IMG/VR virus record: IMGVR_UViG_3300030451_003415
Coordinates: 1-20,503 of that record
Origin: a virus
Strand: one strand, 5' to 3'
Length of the DNA stretch: 20,503 nt
The notes beneath the pieces are model-generated. The model was given only the letters and a program-made list of their open reading frames with translations. It made no database searches and had not been told where the DNA came from. A program made the position numbers and the translations under genes. Of this stretch, positions 6,501 to 14,233 are shown piece by piece. The number at the start of each line of letters is the position of its first letter. The first letter of the stretch is position 1.

Positions 6501-7570
6501 TAAACTTCCAGGTTCTGGGCCTCAGTGTATAGATTAGCAAACAACTGATTAAGTTGAGACTTATCTACCTTTGTGTCCATTACATCAACATACTTATATA
6601 AAGAAGTCAATGTATCCTCCGCTTCGCTAATGATCTCTTCCTCGGTTTGTAGATCTGCATTCTTGTGATCATCGACGATTGATAAATGCGCAGGATTTGA
6701 CTTATAAAGATTATCAAGAAATAGATCAAACCAATAAGGATTTGACTTATTCTGTACAATAACCTTTACATAAGTATCAGTATAGGAACCAAAGTCAAAG
6801 CTTTCTAAAAACTTCTCAAGTTTCATATCAGTATCATCGTACCATATCTTATGGAATATTCTATAAGGATTCTGAACAAATGTCAACATTCTTTCTTCAG
6901 AATTAAATATATGAAACCCTCTTTGATCGTTATGATCGTTCCAAAACATTTCATATGGATTACCAAGGTAGTGAATGTTACCTCTACTTGATTTGTGGTG
7001 GAAGTGACCGGAGCATACTGTGTCGAACTTATCGAATAAAGCTTTTTCTAATCCATGTGGATTTGGCATGCCACGATACATCTCGAAACCTTTGATCTCA
7101 AGGTGTCCGAATAATATCTGAGCCTTTGTGTTCTTAATGAACTGCATTGACTCTGCATAGTTGGAATTATTGATCCACGGCAACATTGCTATATCACATG
7201 AGTCAAATGTTACATTCTGTGGATCGGAGTACACACTAATTAGATGATGCTTATCTCCAAACAGCTCGTTGAGTGCGTTGACCTCGTTTGTATTACGATA
7301 AGGGATATCATGGTTACCTACGATAGCGTGTACCTTTATGCCACGATCGATACATGGCTGAACAAAGATATCCTTGAACTCTCGCAATGTTACATAGTTA
7401 ATAAACTTACGTCTATCAACAATATCTCCAAGATGAAATATTGTCTTGATGTTGTGTTCATCTAAGTAAGGAAAGAATACTTCCTTATAAAATTTACCAA
7501 AGTATCGTAAGAATGTCTTGCTATCGTTTCTTGCACCAAAGTGCGTGTCAGTTATAACTGCTGCTAACAT
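6500..7570 (-). CDS. 47: Recombination endonuclease subunit gp47 (Mre11/SbcD type)
   Basis: The nuclease subunit paired with gp46. It is a calcineurin-like metallophosphoesterase of 356 residues with every two-metal motif present: DTH (residues 8-10), GDIVDRR (48-54), GNHD (85-88), GH (155-156) and GHFH (188-191). The length is near that of T4 gp47 (339 aa). The C-terminal third (about 250-356) is the capping and Rad50-binding part. The ATG shares a base with the stop of the gp55 gene (TAATG), and GAGGA stands just upstream inside that gene. Together with gp46, UvsY and UvsW it supplies the recombination machinery of T4-type replication. Confidence 0.97.
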   Translation of the reverse strand: MLAAVITDTHFGARNDSKTFLRYFGKFYKEVFFPYLDEHNIKTIFHLGDIVDRRKFINYVTLREFKDIFVQPCIDRGIKVHAIVGNHDIPYRNTNEVNALNELFGDKHHLISVYSDPQNVTFDSCDIAMLPWINNSNYAESMQFIKNTKAQILFGHLEIKGFEMYRGMPNPHGLEKALFDKFDTVCSGHFHHKSSRGNIHYLGNPYEMFWNDHNDQRGFHIFNSEERMLTFVQNPYRIFHKIWYDDTDMKLEKFLESFDFGSYTDTYVKVIVQNKSNPYWFDLFLDNLYKSNPAHLSIVDDHKNADLQTEEEIISEAEDTLTSLYKYVDVMDTKVDKSQLNQLFANLYTEAQNLEV

Positions 7571-8121
7571 TAGTCCTCTATCAAGACGTCGATGGCTGTA
7601 GAAGTTTTGTTCTTCTTACGACGTTTTGTTTCTTCAAAGTTTTGTATAAAGTTTCCTACATGATCCTTGCTCCACTCGCTCATCTTACCCTGTGGAACAT
7701 AACTGTCATCATGGCTTTGCGAATCACTCGTAAGATTCATTACTTCCATTTCACCCATCAGCTTGTACTTAGTATACATCTGTTTCTTTTCCTTCTGTAT
7801 GCGTCGAAGGAATGCATAGTAAATAATTTGAGTAAAGTATGCAAATGGATTATGAGACTTCTCAGGATTAAAATTATCGATATACTGCAGACAGTTTTCT
7901 ATACCGTCTGATATCATCTCTTCTTTAAATGTATAGTTAATAAAGTTTGGTTTATGAGACAGATGTACAGCAATCTTCATTATACATTCGCCTACATAGT
8001 GAGAAACAACAGGTCTTTCCTTTCCTGCCGCCTCTGCCTTTTTAACCTGTTCCTTATAGTCAATCATGGCTGCAAGGAACTCTTTATTATTTACATAGTG
8101 CTGTGACTTCTTTTTTGCCAT
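7570..8121 (-). CDS. 55: Late-transcription sigma factor gp55
   Basis: A phage sigma factor of 183 residues (T4 gp55 has 185) that directs host RNA polymerase to late promoters with the TATAAATA element. The central block around NPFAYFTQ (residues 91-98), followed by RRIQKEKKQMYTKY (106-119), corresponds to sigma region 2, which binds the core enzyme and melts the -10 element. The C-terminal end TAIDVLIED is a short hydrophobic-acidic tail that may serve as the sliding-clamp contact, as in T4. Seven exact TATAAATA elements lie upstream of structural genes in this same window, the expected targets. The start overlaps the preceding stop by one base. No gp33 or gp45 gene is in the window. Confidence 0.93.
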   Translation of the reverse strand: MAKKKSQHYVNNKEFLAAMIDYKEQVKKAEAAGKERPVVSHYVGECIMKIAVHLSHKPNFINYTFKEEMISDGIENCLQYIDNFNPEKSHNPFAYFTQIIYYAFLRRIQKEKKQMYTKYKLMGEMEVMNLTSDSQSHDDSYVPQGKMSEWSKDHVGNFIQNFEETKRRKKNKTSTAIDVLIED

Positions 8122-8495
8122 TAGTGCACCACTATACTTGTATTAGAAAACTTTTCGTATAAAGCCATTGTTACTTCCTCTTCTTCAATATCACGCTCTT
8201 CATTTGCAAGGCCTATAGATTCTTCTTCATCGCTTAAAGCATTGATAGCTTCGAAGTAGTAGTCCTCAATGTCCTGTGTAGGTTTTGAGTACATCAGTAT
8301 ATGGTTTTGCTTTAAAGATAGCAAGTGATCTTCAATAAACGGAATCCACTTTGCAACTCGAACAGCTGCTCCATTTACACTATTTTGAACGAACAACTGA
8401 AGAGGCTTATCTAAAACAACATACTGATCATCGATAGTATCCACGAAAGATACTATGTGTTCTCCTGATACTAACTTAAGATATAAAACATCCAT
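8121..8495 (-). CDS. Conserved-type small protein between uvsW and gene 55
   Basis: A 124-residue protein of unknown function. The N-terminal 75 residues are predicted to form short beta strands (YLKLVSGEHIVSFV, YVVLDKPLQLFVQ, VRVAKWIPF, HILMYSKP), which reads like a small SH3- or Sm-like barrel. The C-terminal 50 residues are strongly acidic (LSDEEESIGLANEERDIEEEE within about 87-107) and end in a helix. GAGGA stands seven bases before the ATG at 8495. The stop shares a base with the gp55 start, so it is co-translated with the late sigma factor. The pattern suggests a nucleic-acid or protein adaptor, but that is inference; I know similar unnamed proteins from marine T4-like genomes. Confidence 0.8.
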   Translation of the reverse strand: MDVLYLKLVSGEHIVSFVDTIDDQYVVLDKPLQLFVQNSVNGAAVRVAKWIPFIEDHLLSLKQNHILMYSKPTQDIEDYYFEAINALSDEEESIGLANEERDIEEEEVTMALYEKFSNTSIVVH

Positions 8496-8506
8496 TGTAT
8501 TGTCCT

Positions 8507-10015
8507 CTATAAGTTAATGTTATAGATCTTATAGTCAAACTCTTCATCGTTATATATTTTAATTCTTTCGGCAAAATGTTTCAGTGTATAGTTTACTTTG
8601 CTCTTATTTCGTAAATCATCGGCTATGTCGTAGAGAGTTGCCTTATCTTTTGACTGGCCCTTTCGCAGACCACGGCCAATAGACTGCAGATTACGTATAC
8701 GAGACTTAGTGGGAGAAGCAAAAATAATGTTATGAAGATTGCGAATATTAATGCCAGTACTAAATGTACCGTATGAAGCAATGATGATTGCGTTTGCTTC
8801 TTCCTCGGTGATAGCCCGAATCTTTTCCCGTGTCTCTGCATTTGTTCCACCGTAGACAAAGAATACCTTTCTATCGTTTTCTGCTACTTTATTAATTTGA
8901 TTATATAATATTTTGCCGTGCTTGTCAACATATTGAAATAACAAAAGTGTATTACCACTTAATGATATAGCAAGGTTCTGTATAAATTTATTTCTTTTAA
9001 GATTTCCAACTATGAAGTCGATCTCGTCCTGATACTTTAACTTACTTACTTGTTTTCTATCGTTCTGATTATACTTGAGAACAAGTGCTTTAATTTTAAA
9101 GTTTGCAAGTACCTCTTGATCGATGAGCTCACGTGTCTTTACAAATTGTTTTGATCTTCCGAACAACCCCTCGAGTACTAACTTATGAGTTTGCGTTCCA
9201 TCAAGTGTTCCTGTAAATCCAAACCTATACTTACAGTCGATGAGCTTTGTCATTATAGATGTGAGCGACTTTGCTTTGAAAAGATGACACTCGTCACCGA
9301 TCACAACGTTATACTGAGAGAAGTAATCCTTACGCATCTTGTATAGAGACTGCCAGGTGGATACAACTATTCTGCAATCTGTATTCTTTTCCTGTCCACT
9401 CATAATCATATGGATGTCGTTCTCATCCGATCCATACTCAACAAAATCAGATTTCATCTGATGTACTAAGGACGTCGTTGGTACTACGATTAGAGTCTTA
9501 CAGTCGCCGTACCATTGAGTTAGGAGCCATATAATGAACGACTTGCCTGAAGCAGTTGGAGAAACAAGTAGACCCCTATTATTTCGTACGAGATGAACGA
9601 AACTGTCCAACTGATAATCACGAGGATCGAACGAAGTTTGGAGAGAAGTGATGAACTGAGCTGCATCGACCCGCGCAAGATTCTGTAGTGTATCAATGTT
9701 ATCCTGTATATCTATATCGTATTCACGTTCCTCAGCAAACACCTGTACATACGGAAGGAGGCCAAGGTACAGTTCCTTCGTCCTTGCATTGTATAATCGC
9801 ATCTTTCCATCCCACATGCGATTACGATACGCAGGCATAAACTTAGCACCTGGTACCGTGAACGTAAAGTAGTCAGAGAGCTCCTGTCTTATAACAGGCT
9901 CTGCATCGATCTTCATATATACTTCGTTTTCCTTCGATACAATCAAGGTATTCGCCTTAACGTCATTATTGCCCAGAAGTAAATCGGAGGAAATCCAGGC
10001 TGTTTTTGATGACAT
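8507..10015 (-). CDS. uvsW: ATP-dependent helicase UvsW
   Basis: A superfamily 2 DNA/RNA helicase of 502 residues. In T4, UvsW unwinds R-loops, removes origin transcripts and drives branch migration, shifting replication from origins to recombination. Visible motifs: an N-terminal domain with MWDGKMRLY (67-75) as in T4; the Q-type motif PRDYQ (131-135); Walker A PTASGKS (153-159); DECH box (241-244); FTGT (267-270); and motif VI QSIGRGLR (444-451). All are intact. The ATG at 10015 has GAGG four bases upstream and lies 50 bases inside uvsY. T4 UvsW is 587 aa, so this version is somewhat shorter. Confidence 0.96.
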   Translation of the reverse strand: MSSKTAWISSDLLLGNNDVKANTLIVSKENEVYMKIDAEPVIRQELSDYFTFTVPGAKFMPAYRNRMWDGKMRLYNARTKELYLGLLPYVQVFAEEREYDIDIQDNIDTLQNLARVDAAQFITSLQTSFDPRDYQLDSFVHLVRNNRGLLVSPTASGKSFIIWLLTQWYGDCKTLIVVPTTSLVHQMKSDFVEYGSDENDIHMIMSGQEKNTDCRIVVSTWQSLYKMRKDYFSQYNVVIGDECHLFKAKSLTSIMTKLIDCKYRFGFTGTLDGTQTHKLVLEGLFGRSKQFVKTRELIDQEVLANFKIKALVLKYNQNDRKQVSKLKYQDEIDFIVGNLKRNKFIQNLAISLSGNTLLLFQYVDKHGKILYNQINKVAENDRKVFFVYGGTNAETREKIRAITEEEANAIIIASYGTFSTGINIRNLHNIIFASPTKSRIRNLQSIGRGLRKGQSKDKATLYDIADDLRNKSKVNYTLKHFAERIKIYNDEEFDYKIYNINL

Positions 10016-10403
10016 AACCCCTCGTGTTTATTGCTTTTATTATTTCTTCGAGGATATCAACCAATTCCTGCTGATACGCAATCTTCGTATTCAGCTGGAC
10101 CATTTCAGAATCACTTTCTACATAATGAGATACTTCCTGCTTGAGTCTTTTGAATTCATAAGGTTCACGACCCAACTCAGCAAGATCCTCAGGATTATTT
10201 AAATCGCCTCTGTAGTAATCGGTAAGGCGAGTGCTTAGTTGTTTGTGCTTCATCTTAAAAGCACGAAGCTTCAATCTCTCATCTGAGAAATGCTTCAAAT
10301 ACTTACCATGTAAGAGAGGAATGTTTAAACTTTCTCGTGATAGTTCGGTTTCATCAATCTTTACATCCTCTTGCCACATACTAATAATATCTTCAATCTT
10401 CAT
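9966..10403 (-). CDS. uvsY: Recombination mediator UvsY
   Basis: A 145-residue protein matching T4 UvsY (137 aa), which loads the UvsX recombinase onto single-stranded DNA covered by gp32. The match with T4 as I recall it includes the N-terminal K-x-E-D-I...D-x-x-I-D pattern, the LTDYYRG segment (about residues 59-65) and the C-terminal INTRGYVIKN...LDFLRF block (about 124-141). I chose the ATG at 10403, where ATGA overlaps the stop of the IscA-like gene; an ATG at 10430 would only add nine residues encoded inside that gene. Its 3' end overlaps uvsW by 50 bases. In T4 these two genes are also adjacent, in the opposite order. Confidence 0.9.
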   Translation of the reverse strand: MKIEDIISMWQEDVKIDETELSRESLNIPLLHGKYLKHFSDERLKLRAFKMKHKQLSTRLTDYYRGDLNNPEDLAELGREPYEFKRLKQEVSHYVESDSEMVQLNTKIAYQQELVDILEEIIKAINTRGYVIKNSLDFLRFTSGQ

Positions 10404-10705
10404 ATACCGAAACTTTCTCCACATCCACAACTTGAAGTTGACATTGGGTTCTTAACCGCAAGGAACGAACCACCTAATTCATTTACATAATCAACCGTAC
10501 TACCTAATATATATAACTCTGCGACCGGGTCGACAACGAGTACATCATCGATAGGATCACTCCAATCTACACTCGGATTGTCAGACTTTAGTCCCCATAT
10601 ATATTGAAATCCGGCACAACCTCCACCCTGTACACCTAACGATACATAATCATTGCCACGTACTGAATTGAGATACTCTTTAGCGGACTCAGTAATAGTA
10701 ACCAT
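10400..10705 (-). CDS. A-type iron-sulfur carrier protein (IscA/ErpA-like)
   Basis: A 101-residue HesB/IscA-domain protein that would bind and deliver Fe-S clusters (or iron) to target proteins. The three invariant cysteines are present: Cys30 in GGGCAGFQY and Cys93/Cys95 in SSCGCG, with the normal spacing of about 63 residues. The length is that of a complete stand-alone protein. AGGAG stands six bases before the ATG at 10705 and a consensus promoter lies just upstream. It is the first gene of the operon uvsY-uvsW-55-47-46 and is coupled to uvsY by ATGA overlap. Similar genes are known from cyanophages. Possible clients are Fe-S enzymes of phage or host; none of the neighbours visible here is a known Fe-S protein. 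Confidence 0.93.
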   Translation of the reverse strand: MVTITESAKEYLNSVRGNDYVSLGVQGGGCAGFQYIWGLKSDNPSVDWSDPIDDVLVVDPVAELYILGSTVDYVNELGGSFLAVKNPMSTSSCGCGESFGI

Positions 10706-10736
10706 TAGATACTCCTATTGCAAAGCCTACAAGGCA

Positions 10737-10764
10737 ATTATAACAAGATTAATGATAATGTCAA
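10737..10764 (-). promoter_or_regulatory. Consensus sigma70 promoter for the recombination operon
   Basis: On the minus strand the -35 box TTGACA (10759-10764) and the -10 box TATAAT (10737-10742) both match the bacterial consensus perfectly, with a 16-base spacer. It lies in the 63-base gap before the IscA-like gene and should be used early by unmodified host RNA polymerase. It marks the border between the late structural region and the replication and recombination operon. Confidence 0.8.
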
Positions 10765-10768
10765 TAAG

Positions 10769-11293
10769 TTATAGTCTTTCAATCGAAAACTTACGATATC
10801 TGAATACTACTTCAGCTTCAAGGTATTCTATATCGGTTTGAGTGACATCAAACTGTAGAGGCGTAAGAGATAGTGGAAACATATCTTCAAATGCTACTCG
10901 TATATGTGGATTGCTGTTTGATGTAAGTATAAGAATGGAACCATCCGATAATTTTTCTGGTACATCATTGAACTGTGCAAGTTTTTCTGGATGACCAATA
11001 GATATTAACCAGTTATGTATCTCCAGATAGTTATTCATATCTTCATCAACTCTGAATCTCAGGTTGAATGGCTCGTACGTAATTCTATCACCAAATCGTG
11101 GCAAAGCACCTACTGGGTTCGGCTGAAGAATTTCATTCATTGAAATAGATGGTAGAGCTGCAGCCTGACAAAAGTACTCGAGGTTAGGAGCACGATTCAT
11201 AATGAATCGAAAACCGAGCGGTGACAGAAAGTTAACGTTATCAGTAACTGTTGCCGATGTATCTTCAACGAACGTATTTGTAATTACTGCCAT
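10769..11293 (-). CDS. Tail-tube-like structural protein (baseplate or tail-end)
   Basis: A 174-residue protein that resembles the tube-fold proteins of contractile tails. The segment GFRFIMNRAPNLEYFCQAAA (27-46), followed by LPSISM and later FGDRITYEPFNLRFRVDED, reads like the pattern strand-P-x-x-x-C-x-x-x-x-(L/I)P-G/S-I seen in tail tube proteins and tube-initiator baseplate proteins. The C-terminal LEAEVVFRYRKFSIERL is a closing strand pair, as in gp19. It is not the main tube protein, which is at 18891-19436. It overlaps the 82-aa gene by ten bases and is probably transcribed with it from the late promoter at 11540. A role as tube terminator or initiator is inferred. Confidence 0.65.
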   Translation of the reverse strand: MAVITNTFVEDTSATVTDNVNFLSPLGFRFIMNRAPNLEYFCQAAALPSISMNEILQPNPVGALPRFGDRITYEPFNLRFRVDEDMNNYLEIHNWLISIGHPEKLAQFNDVPEKLSDGSILILTSNSNPHIRVAFEDMFPLSLTPLQFDVTQTDIEYLEAEVVFRYRKFSIERL

Positions 11294-11532
11294 GTTTTAA
11301 TCTCTTTTATGATATCAGCCGCTCTGTAATCGCCTGGTTTTTCTGAATAAGCAACCTGCACATCCTTTATCACTGCATCTATATTGTGATGCCAATAATT
11401 TAAGAACTTATGCACCCGTGGTAATTCAGGTGTAATGTCCTTTGTCTGCCATATAAACTGCTGAACGATATCAGTATAATCAGGCATATAGTATGTAATG
11501 TCAAGTGTAACTAAGTTCTTACGTATCCACAT
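11284..11532 (-). CDS. Hypothetical 82-residue late protein
   Basis: A small protein of unknown function with many aromatic residues (YYMPDY, FIWQ, FLNYWHH) and no membrane segment or signal peptide. It follows the capsid terminator and a late promoter. The ATG at 11532 is only seven bases below the TATAAATA element, leaving room for a leader of about two bases, so the mRNA would be nearly leaderless. The alternative ATG at 11487 (residue 16) has a normal leader but no ribosome site. The upstream residues look protein-like, so I keep the longer form. It is overlapped at its end by the tube-like gene, which suggests a virion or assembly role. Confidence 0.65.
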   Translation of the reverse strand: MWIRKNLVTLDITYYMPDYTDIVQQFIWQTKDITPELPRVHKFLNYWHHNIDAVIKDVQVAYSEKPGDYRAADIIKEIKTWQ

Positions 11533-11539
11533 AACCTAC

Positions 11540-11547
11540 TATTTATA
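11540..11547 (-). promoter_or_regulatory. T4-type late promoter TATAAATA (82-aa gene)
   Basis: An exact TATAAATA on the minus strand, 15 bases below the terminator hairpin that ends the capsid gene. It would drive the 82-aa gene and the tube-like gene. It is unusually close to the first ATG. Confidence 0.65.
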
Positions 11548-11561
11548 TAATCAACAAAGAC

Positions 11562-11591
11562 AAAAAAAGAGAGGGACCGAAGTCCCTCTCT
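11562..11591 (-). terminator. Intrinsic terminator after the major capsid gene
   Basis: A perfect ten-base-pair hairpin on the minus strand (arms 11582-11591 and 11568-11577) with a TTCG tetraloop closed by a C-G pair, followed by a run of seven T (11568-11562, first base shared with the arm). This is a textbook Rho-independent terminator, 43 bases after the stop of gene 23. Confidence 0.95.
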
Positions 11592-11634
11592 AAGTTTATA
11601 ACAATCTTTTCTTGTTATATGCCGGGGCGGCTTA

Positions 11635-13020
11635 TTACATAAGATTGCTGACCGTAACGATGCGGTAGTAGATGTTCTTCTTCTGCGAAGAAAGCGCACC
11701 GTCAGCTGCCGTCGTTGCGAAAGGATTAGCGACCATGCCGTAGCGAGTCTTAAATCCGATTTTTGGTTGGAACGTATTCTCACCAACCGCACGAACCATC
11801 TGTAGAGGAACGTATGGGCAGTAGAATAATCCGGCATCAAAGGCAGAAGCACCTTTGTAACCGACCGTGACGTATTGATCTCCACCAGCAGAGGCGAAGT
11901 ACGGATCGATGTAAACCTTAGTCCGACCGTTGAGAACACCAGCAAACGTGTTACCTGTATCGTCAACATTCAAGTTCGAGCTAAGAGCAGGTGTATAATC
12001 GAGAACACCGGCCATCTGCAGAGCAGATGCAACATCCGAACCACAGATCATTACGTTACCTTTACCGCGGCGGGTAGACTTGGCAATCTGATTGGCTTCA
12101 CGCTCAATCTGGAAGACAAGACCTTTAAACCGCTCAACACTCCAGCGGCCGTTGGCATCGACGTCGAGGTCGAAAGTACCAGCCGTTGTCGTATTGTCCT
12201 GGGCACCTGCTGTAGCCGTGTAGTTGATCGTACGAACAACTTCGCGGTTGATCTCAGCAAGAATCTCAGCAGACAGGATGTTGCTGAGTTCGGTTTCAGC
12301 GTCGAGACCGTGGATGGCTTTAAGATCTTGAGCCAACTCCATGGTGTACTCCGCTTTCAGCGCGCGAGAGACGGCCGTGACGGCAACCTTCTCGATGCTG
12401 AATGCCATTTCCGAAATCTCGTTCGTTGTGGCATCGCCGAATGCTTCAGCCGTAGCAGTAGAAGCACCAGTGGCAACGGTATATCCAGAACCGGAAGCAC
12501 GATCCGTTGGATCGGAACCTGTCTGAACCGTAGCAAATCCGCTTGTGTCAAGCGCGTTCTTAATGTTAGCACCACCAACCGCGTTGTTCGAAGATGCAGA
12601 GAACGATGTGCTTGCTTCGTTATAAAGCGCTTCGTTACCAGACTGGCTGGCTGTACGAGGACGCATAGCGAAGATCAAGCCCGTTGGACCCGACATCGGT
12701 TGAACACCGCAGATATCGTATGCGATGAGGTTTGGCATTGAACGACGAACCAGCGAAATAAGTACTGGATCGAAGATATCAACAGCACCCGCCGCAGCCG
12801 TGGAGCTCGAGGCACCCATAGCGTTGGTTGGCGCCGCTTCGCCGAGTAGAGTAGGCATTGCATAACCACCCGAACCCATAGCGGATTCGCGTGAAGCCTT
12901 CTCCTGGTTTTCTAGAAGAGTTGCTGTGACGGCACGACGATGAGGATCCTTAATCTCTCCGAGGTCGGGATGCTCAATGACTGGCTGCCACTTCTTCTGT
13001 AGTTCTTCAGATAGGAACAT
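11635..13020 (-). CDS. 23: Major capsid protein gp23
   Basis: The main head protein, 461 residues (T4 gp23 has 521). The N-terminal 61 residues form the charged, helical delta domain that is removed during head maturation. A gp21-type cleavage site L-x-E before A is seen at LGE-A (residues 59-62), close to the T4 site near residue 65. The mature part shows the usual gp23 features: VDIFDPVLISLVRRSMPNL (about 79-97) and PTGLIFAMRPR (about 111-121). Regular, G+C-richer codons than the neighbours suggest high expression. A late promoter at 13060, GGAGA before the ATG and a strong terminator after the gene make it a separate transcription unit, although read-through from gene 22 is possible. Confidence 0.97.
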   Translation of the reverse strand: MFLSEELQKKWQPVIEHPDLGEIKDPHRRAVTATLLENQEKASRESAMGSGGYAMPTLLGEAAPTNAMGASSSTAAAGAVDIFDPVLISLVRRSMPNLIAYDICGVQPMSGPTGLIFAMRPRTASQSGNEALYNEASTSFSASSNNAVGGANIKNALDTSGFATVQTGSDPTDRASGSGYTVATGASTATAEAFGDATTNEISEMAFSIEKVAVTAVSRALKAEYTMELAQDLKAIHGLDAETELSNILSAEILAEINREVVRTINYTATAGAQDNTTTAGTFDLDVDANGRWSVERFKGLVFQIEREANQIAKSTRRGKGNVMICGSDVASALQMAGVLDYTPALSSNLNVDDTGNTFAGVLNGRTKVYIDPYFASAGGDQYVTVGYKGASAFDAGLFYCPYVPLQMVRAVGENTFQPKIGFKTRYGMVANPFATTAADGALSSQKKNIYYRIVTVSNLM

Positions 13021-13059
13021 CTTTTGTTTCTCCTTACTGTAAAATATCAGCCTTCATAT

Positions 13060-13067
13060 TATTTATA
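13060..13067 (-). promoter_or_regulatory. T4-type late promoter TATAAATA (gene 23)
   Basis: An exact TATAAATA on the minus strand, 39 bases above the ATG of the capsid gene and directly after the stop of gene 22. The expected leader is about 34 bases and includes a GGAGA ribosome site. Confidence 0.85.
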
Positions 13068-13073
13068 AAATCA

Positions 13074-14174
13074 TTATTTTCTAGCAGACTGGGAAATGGC
13101 AGCCATGTAGGCTCCCATGGCACCGGTCGGACCATCCTTCTCTTCATCAAGAGAGATCGGACCATCTTCATCATCGACGATAACCGTATTGGTTTCTTCA
13201 TCAATATCAAAATATTGTTCTCTTAGCATTCCAACTTTCTTTTCGAAGTCTTCGGCTGAAGAGAATTCAATTCCTTCTGCAAGACCGCGGAGTTTCTCGA
13301 TCTGACTCTCAGTAAGACCATCTGCGGCGGCAGAAAAAGTTTGATCTTTCTCGAACTCTTTCACGCGGTTCGAGAGATCAACACTCTTATCGGTTTCTTC
13401 ATTGAGCTTGGACTCAAGTTCGTCAACCTTTGCGATAAGTTCTTCTACAACATCGACCTTCTCTTCTGGAATGTCGACATAGTGTTCTTCGAACAAACCT
13501 TTAAGACCTAACATAAAGTCTTCGACCATATCAGCGCGTACGCCTTTCTCGATCGCAAGTTTGTTTTCATCGACCCATTCTTGAACAACATAGTCAAGAT
13601 ATGAATCAACCTTTTCGGTAAGTTCATCGATTGTTTCTGTACGAGCAACTTCCACATCGGCTTCAGCTTCAATGGCAAACTTTTCCAGTTGTTCGTTGAC
13701 CTTAGATACGACAGCTGCTCCGAAGATCGTTGCAGCTTTTTCCTTGAACTCCTCATCGAGTTCAGATCCTTTAAAGATCGCATCGACATCATCTTGGATG
13801 TTAATATCATCTGATGTAATCTGAGCAAGCTCACGTGGAGCATCGATTACTTCTTCTTCAGATTCAATTTCTTCCTTCATATCTTTATCGCCATACATGG
13901 CACCAAGCATTGATTTATAAGCGGCTTGAAGATCTTTCTTCTTCATACCGTTCATATGACCCATCATTGCATTGATCATTGCCATCTTTGTCTTAGGCAT
14001 CGGATCACCTTTGCCCTTTGGCTTCTCATCCGTCTTTACGGCGTCTGAATCTGGTACTTCGGACTGCTTATCGTCGGACTTGAACTCTAAAAGATCTTCA
14101 TCTTCTGAAATCTCTTCAGGAGTTTCAAGAACCTCTTCAGCGTCCTCCATAACTTCAAGTTCTTGTTCGGACAT
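13074..14174 (-). CDS. 22: Prohead core scaffolding protein gp22
   Basis: The internal scaffold on which the head is assembled; in T4 it is cut to small peptides by gp21. This one has 366 residues, longer than T4 gp22 (269). It is very acidic, with a Glu/Asp-rich N-terminus (1-55), a basic methionine-rich block (about 56-95, with TKMAMINAMMGHMNGMKKKD), and then long helices with coiled-coil character (about 140-280). One clear gp21-type site, LAE-G, is at residues 298-301. Its place between genes 21 and 23 and the composition identify it; sequence match to T4 is low, as usual for scaffolds. A late promoter stands upstream. Confidence 0.88.
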   Translation of the reverse strand: MSEQELEVMEDAEEVLETPEEISEDEDLLEFKSDDKQSEVPDSDAVKTDEKPKGKGDPMPKTKMAMINAMMGHMNGMKKKDLQAAYKSMLGAMYGDKDMKEEIESEEEVIDAPRELAQITSDDINIQDDVDAIFKGSELDEEFKEKAATIFGAAVVSKVNEQLEKFAIEAEADVEVARTETIDELTEKVDSYLDYVVQEWVDENKLAIEKGVRADMVEDFMLGLKGLFEEHYVDIPEEKVDVVEELIAKVDELESKLNEETDKSVDLSNRVKEFEKDQTFSAAADGLTESQIEKLRGLAEGIEFSSAEDFEKKVGMLREQYFDIDEETNTVIVDDEDGPISLDEEKDGPTGAMGAYMAAISQSARK

Positions 14175-14212
14175 CTGTTATCTCCTTTATGAAATAATGC
14201 TTCATTTCCATT

Positions 14213-14220
14213 TATTTATA
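14213..14220 (-). promoter_or_regulatory. T4-type late promoter TATAAATA (gene 22)
   Basis: An exact TATAAATA on the minus strand, 38 bases above the ATG of gene 22, in the 59-base gap between genes 21 and 22. Confidence 0.82.
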
Positions 14221-14233
14221 ATATCGCCATCTT

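Noticed and set aside
8623-8859. 78-codon minus-strand frame with a hydrophobic stretch inside uvsW
   Set aside because: It is a frame-shifted reading of uvsW; the hydrophobic run reflects codons of the helicase and there is no ribosome site.
10404-10430. Upstream start for UvsY
   Set aside because: The nine added residues are encoded inside the IscA-like gene; the ATGA-coupled ATG at 10403 fits the T4 N-terminus.
11511-11969. A 152-codon minus-strand frame overlapping the end of gene 23
   Set aside because: It is out of frame with gp23, crosses the strong terminator, and reads as Arg/Ser/Leu-rich shadow sequence.
11875-12741. A 288-codon open frame on the plus strand inside the capsid gene
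   Set aside because: It lies fully antisense to the certain gp23 gene, has low-complexity Arg/Thr/Ser-rich content and no ribosome site; it is a by-product of gp23 codon use.
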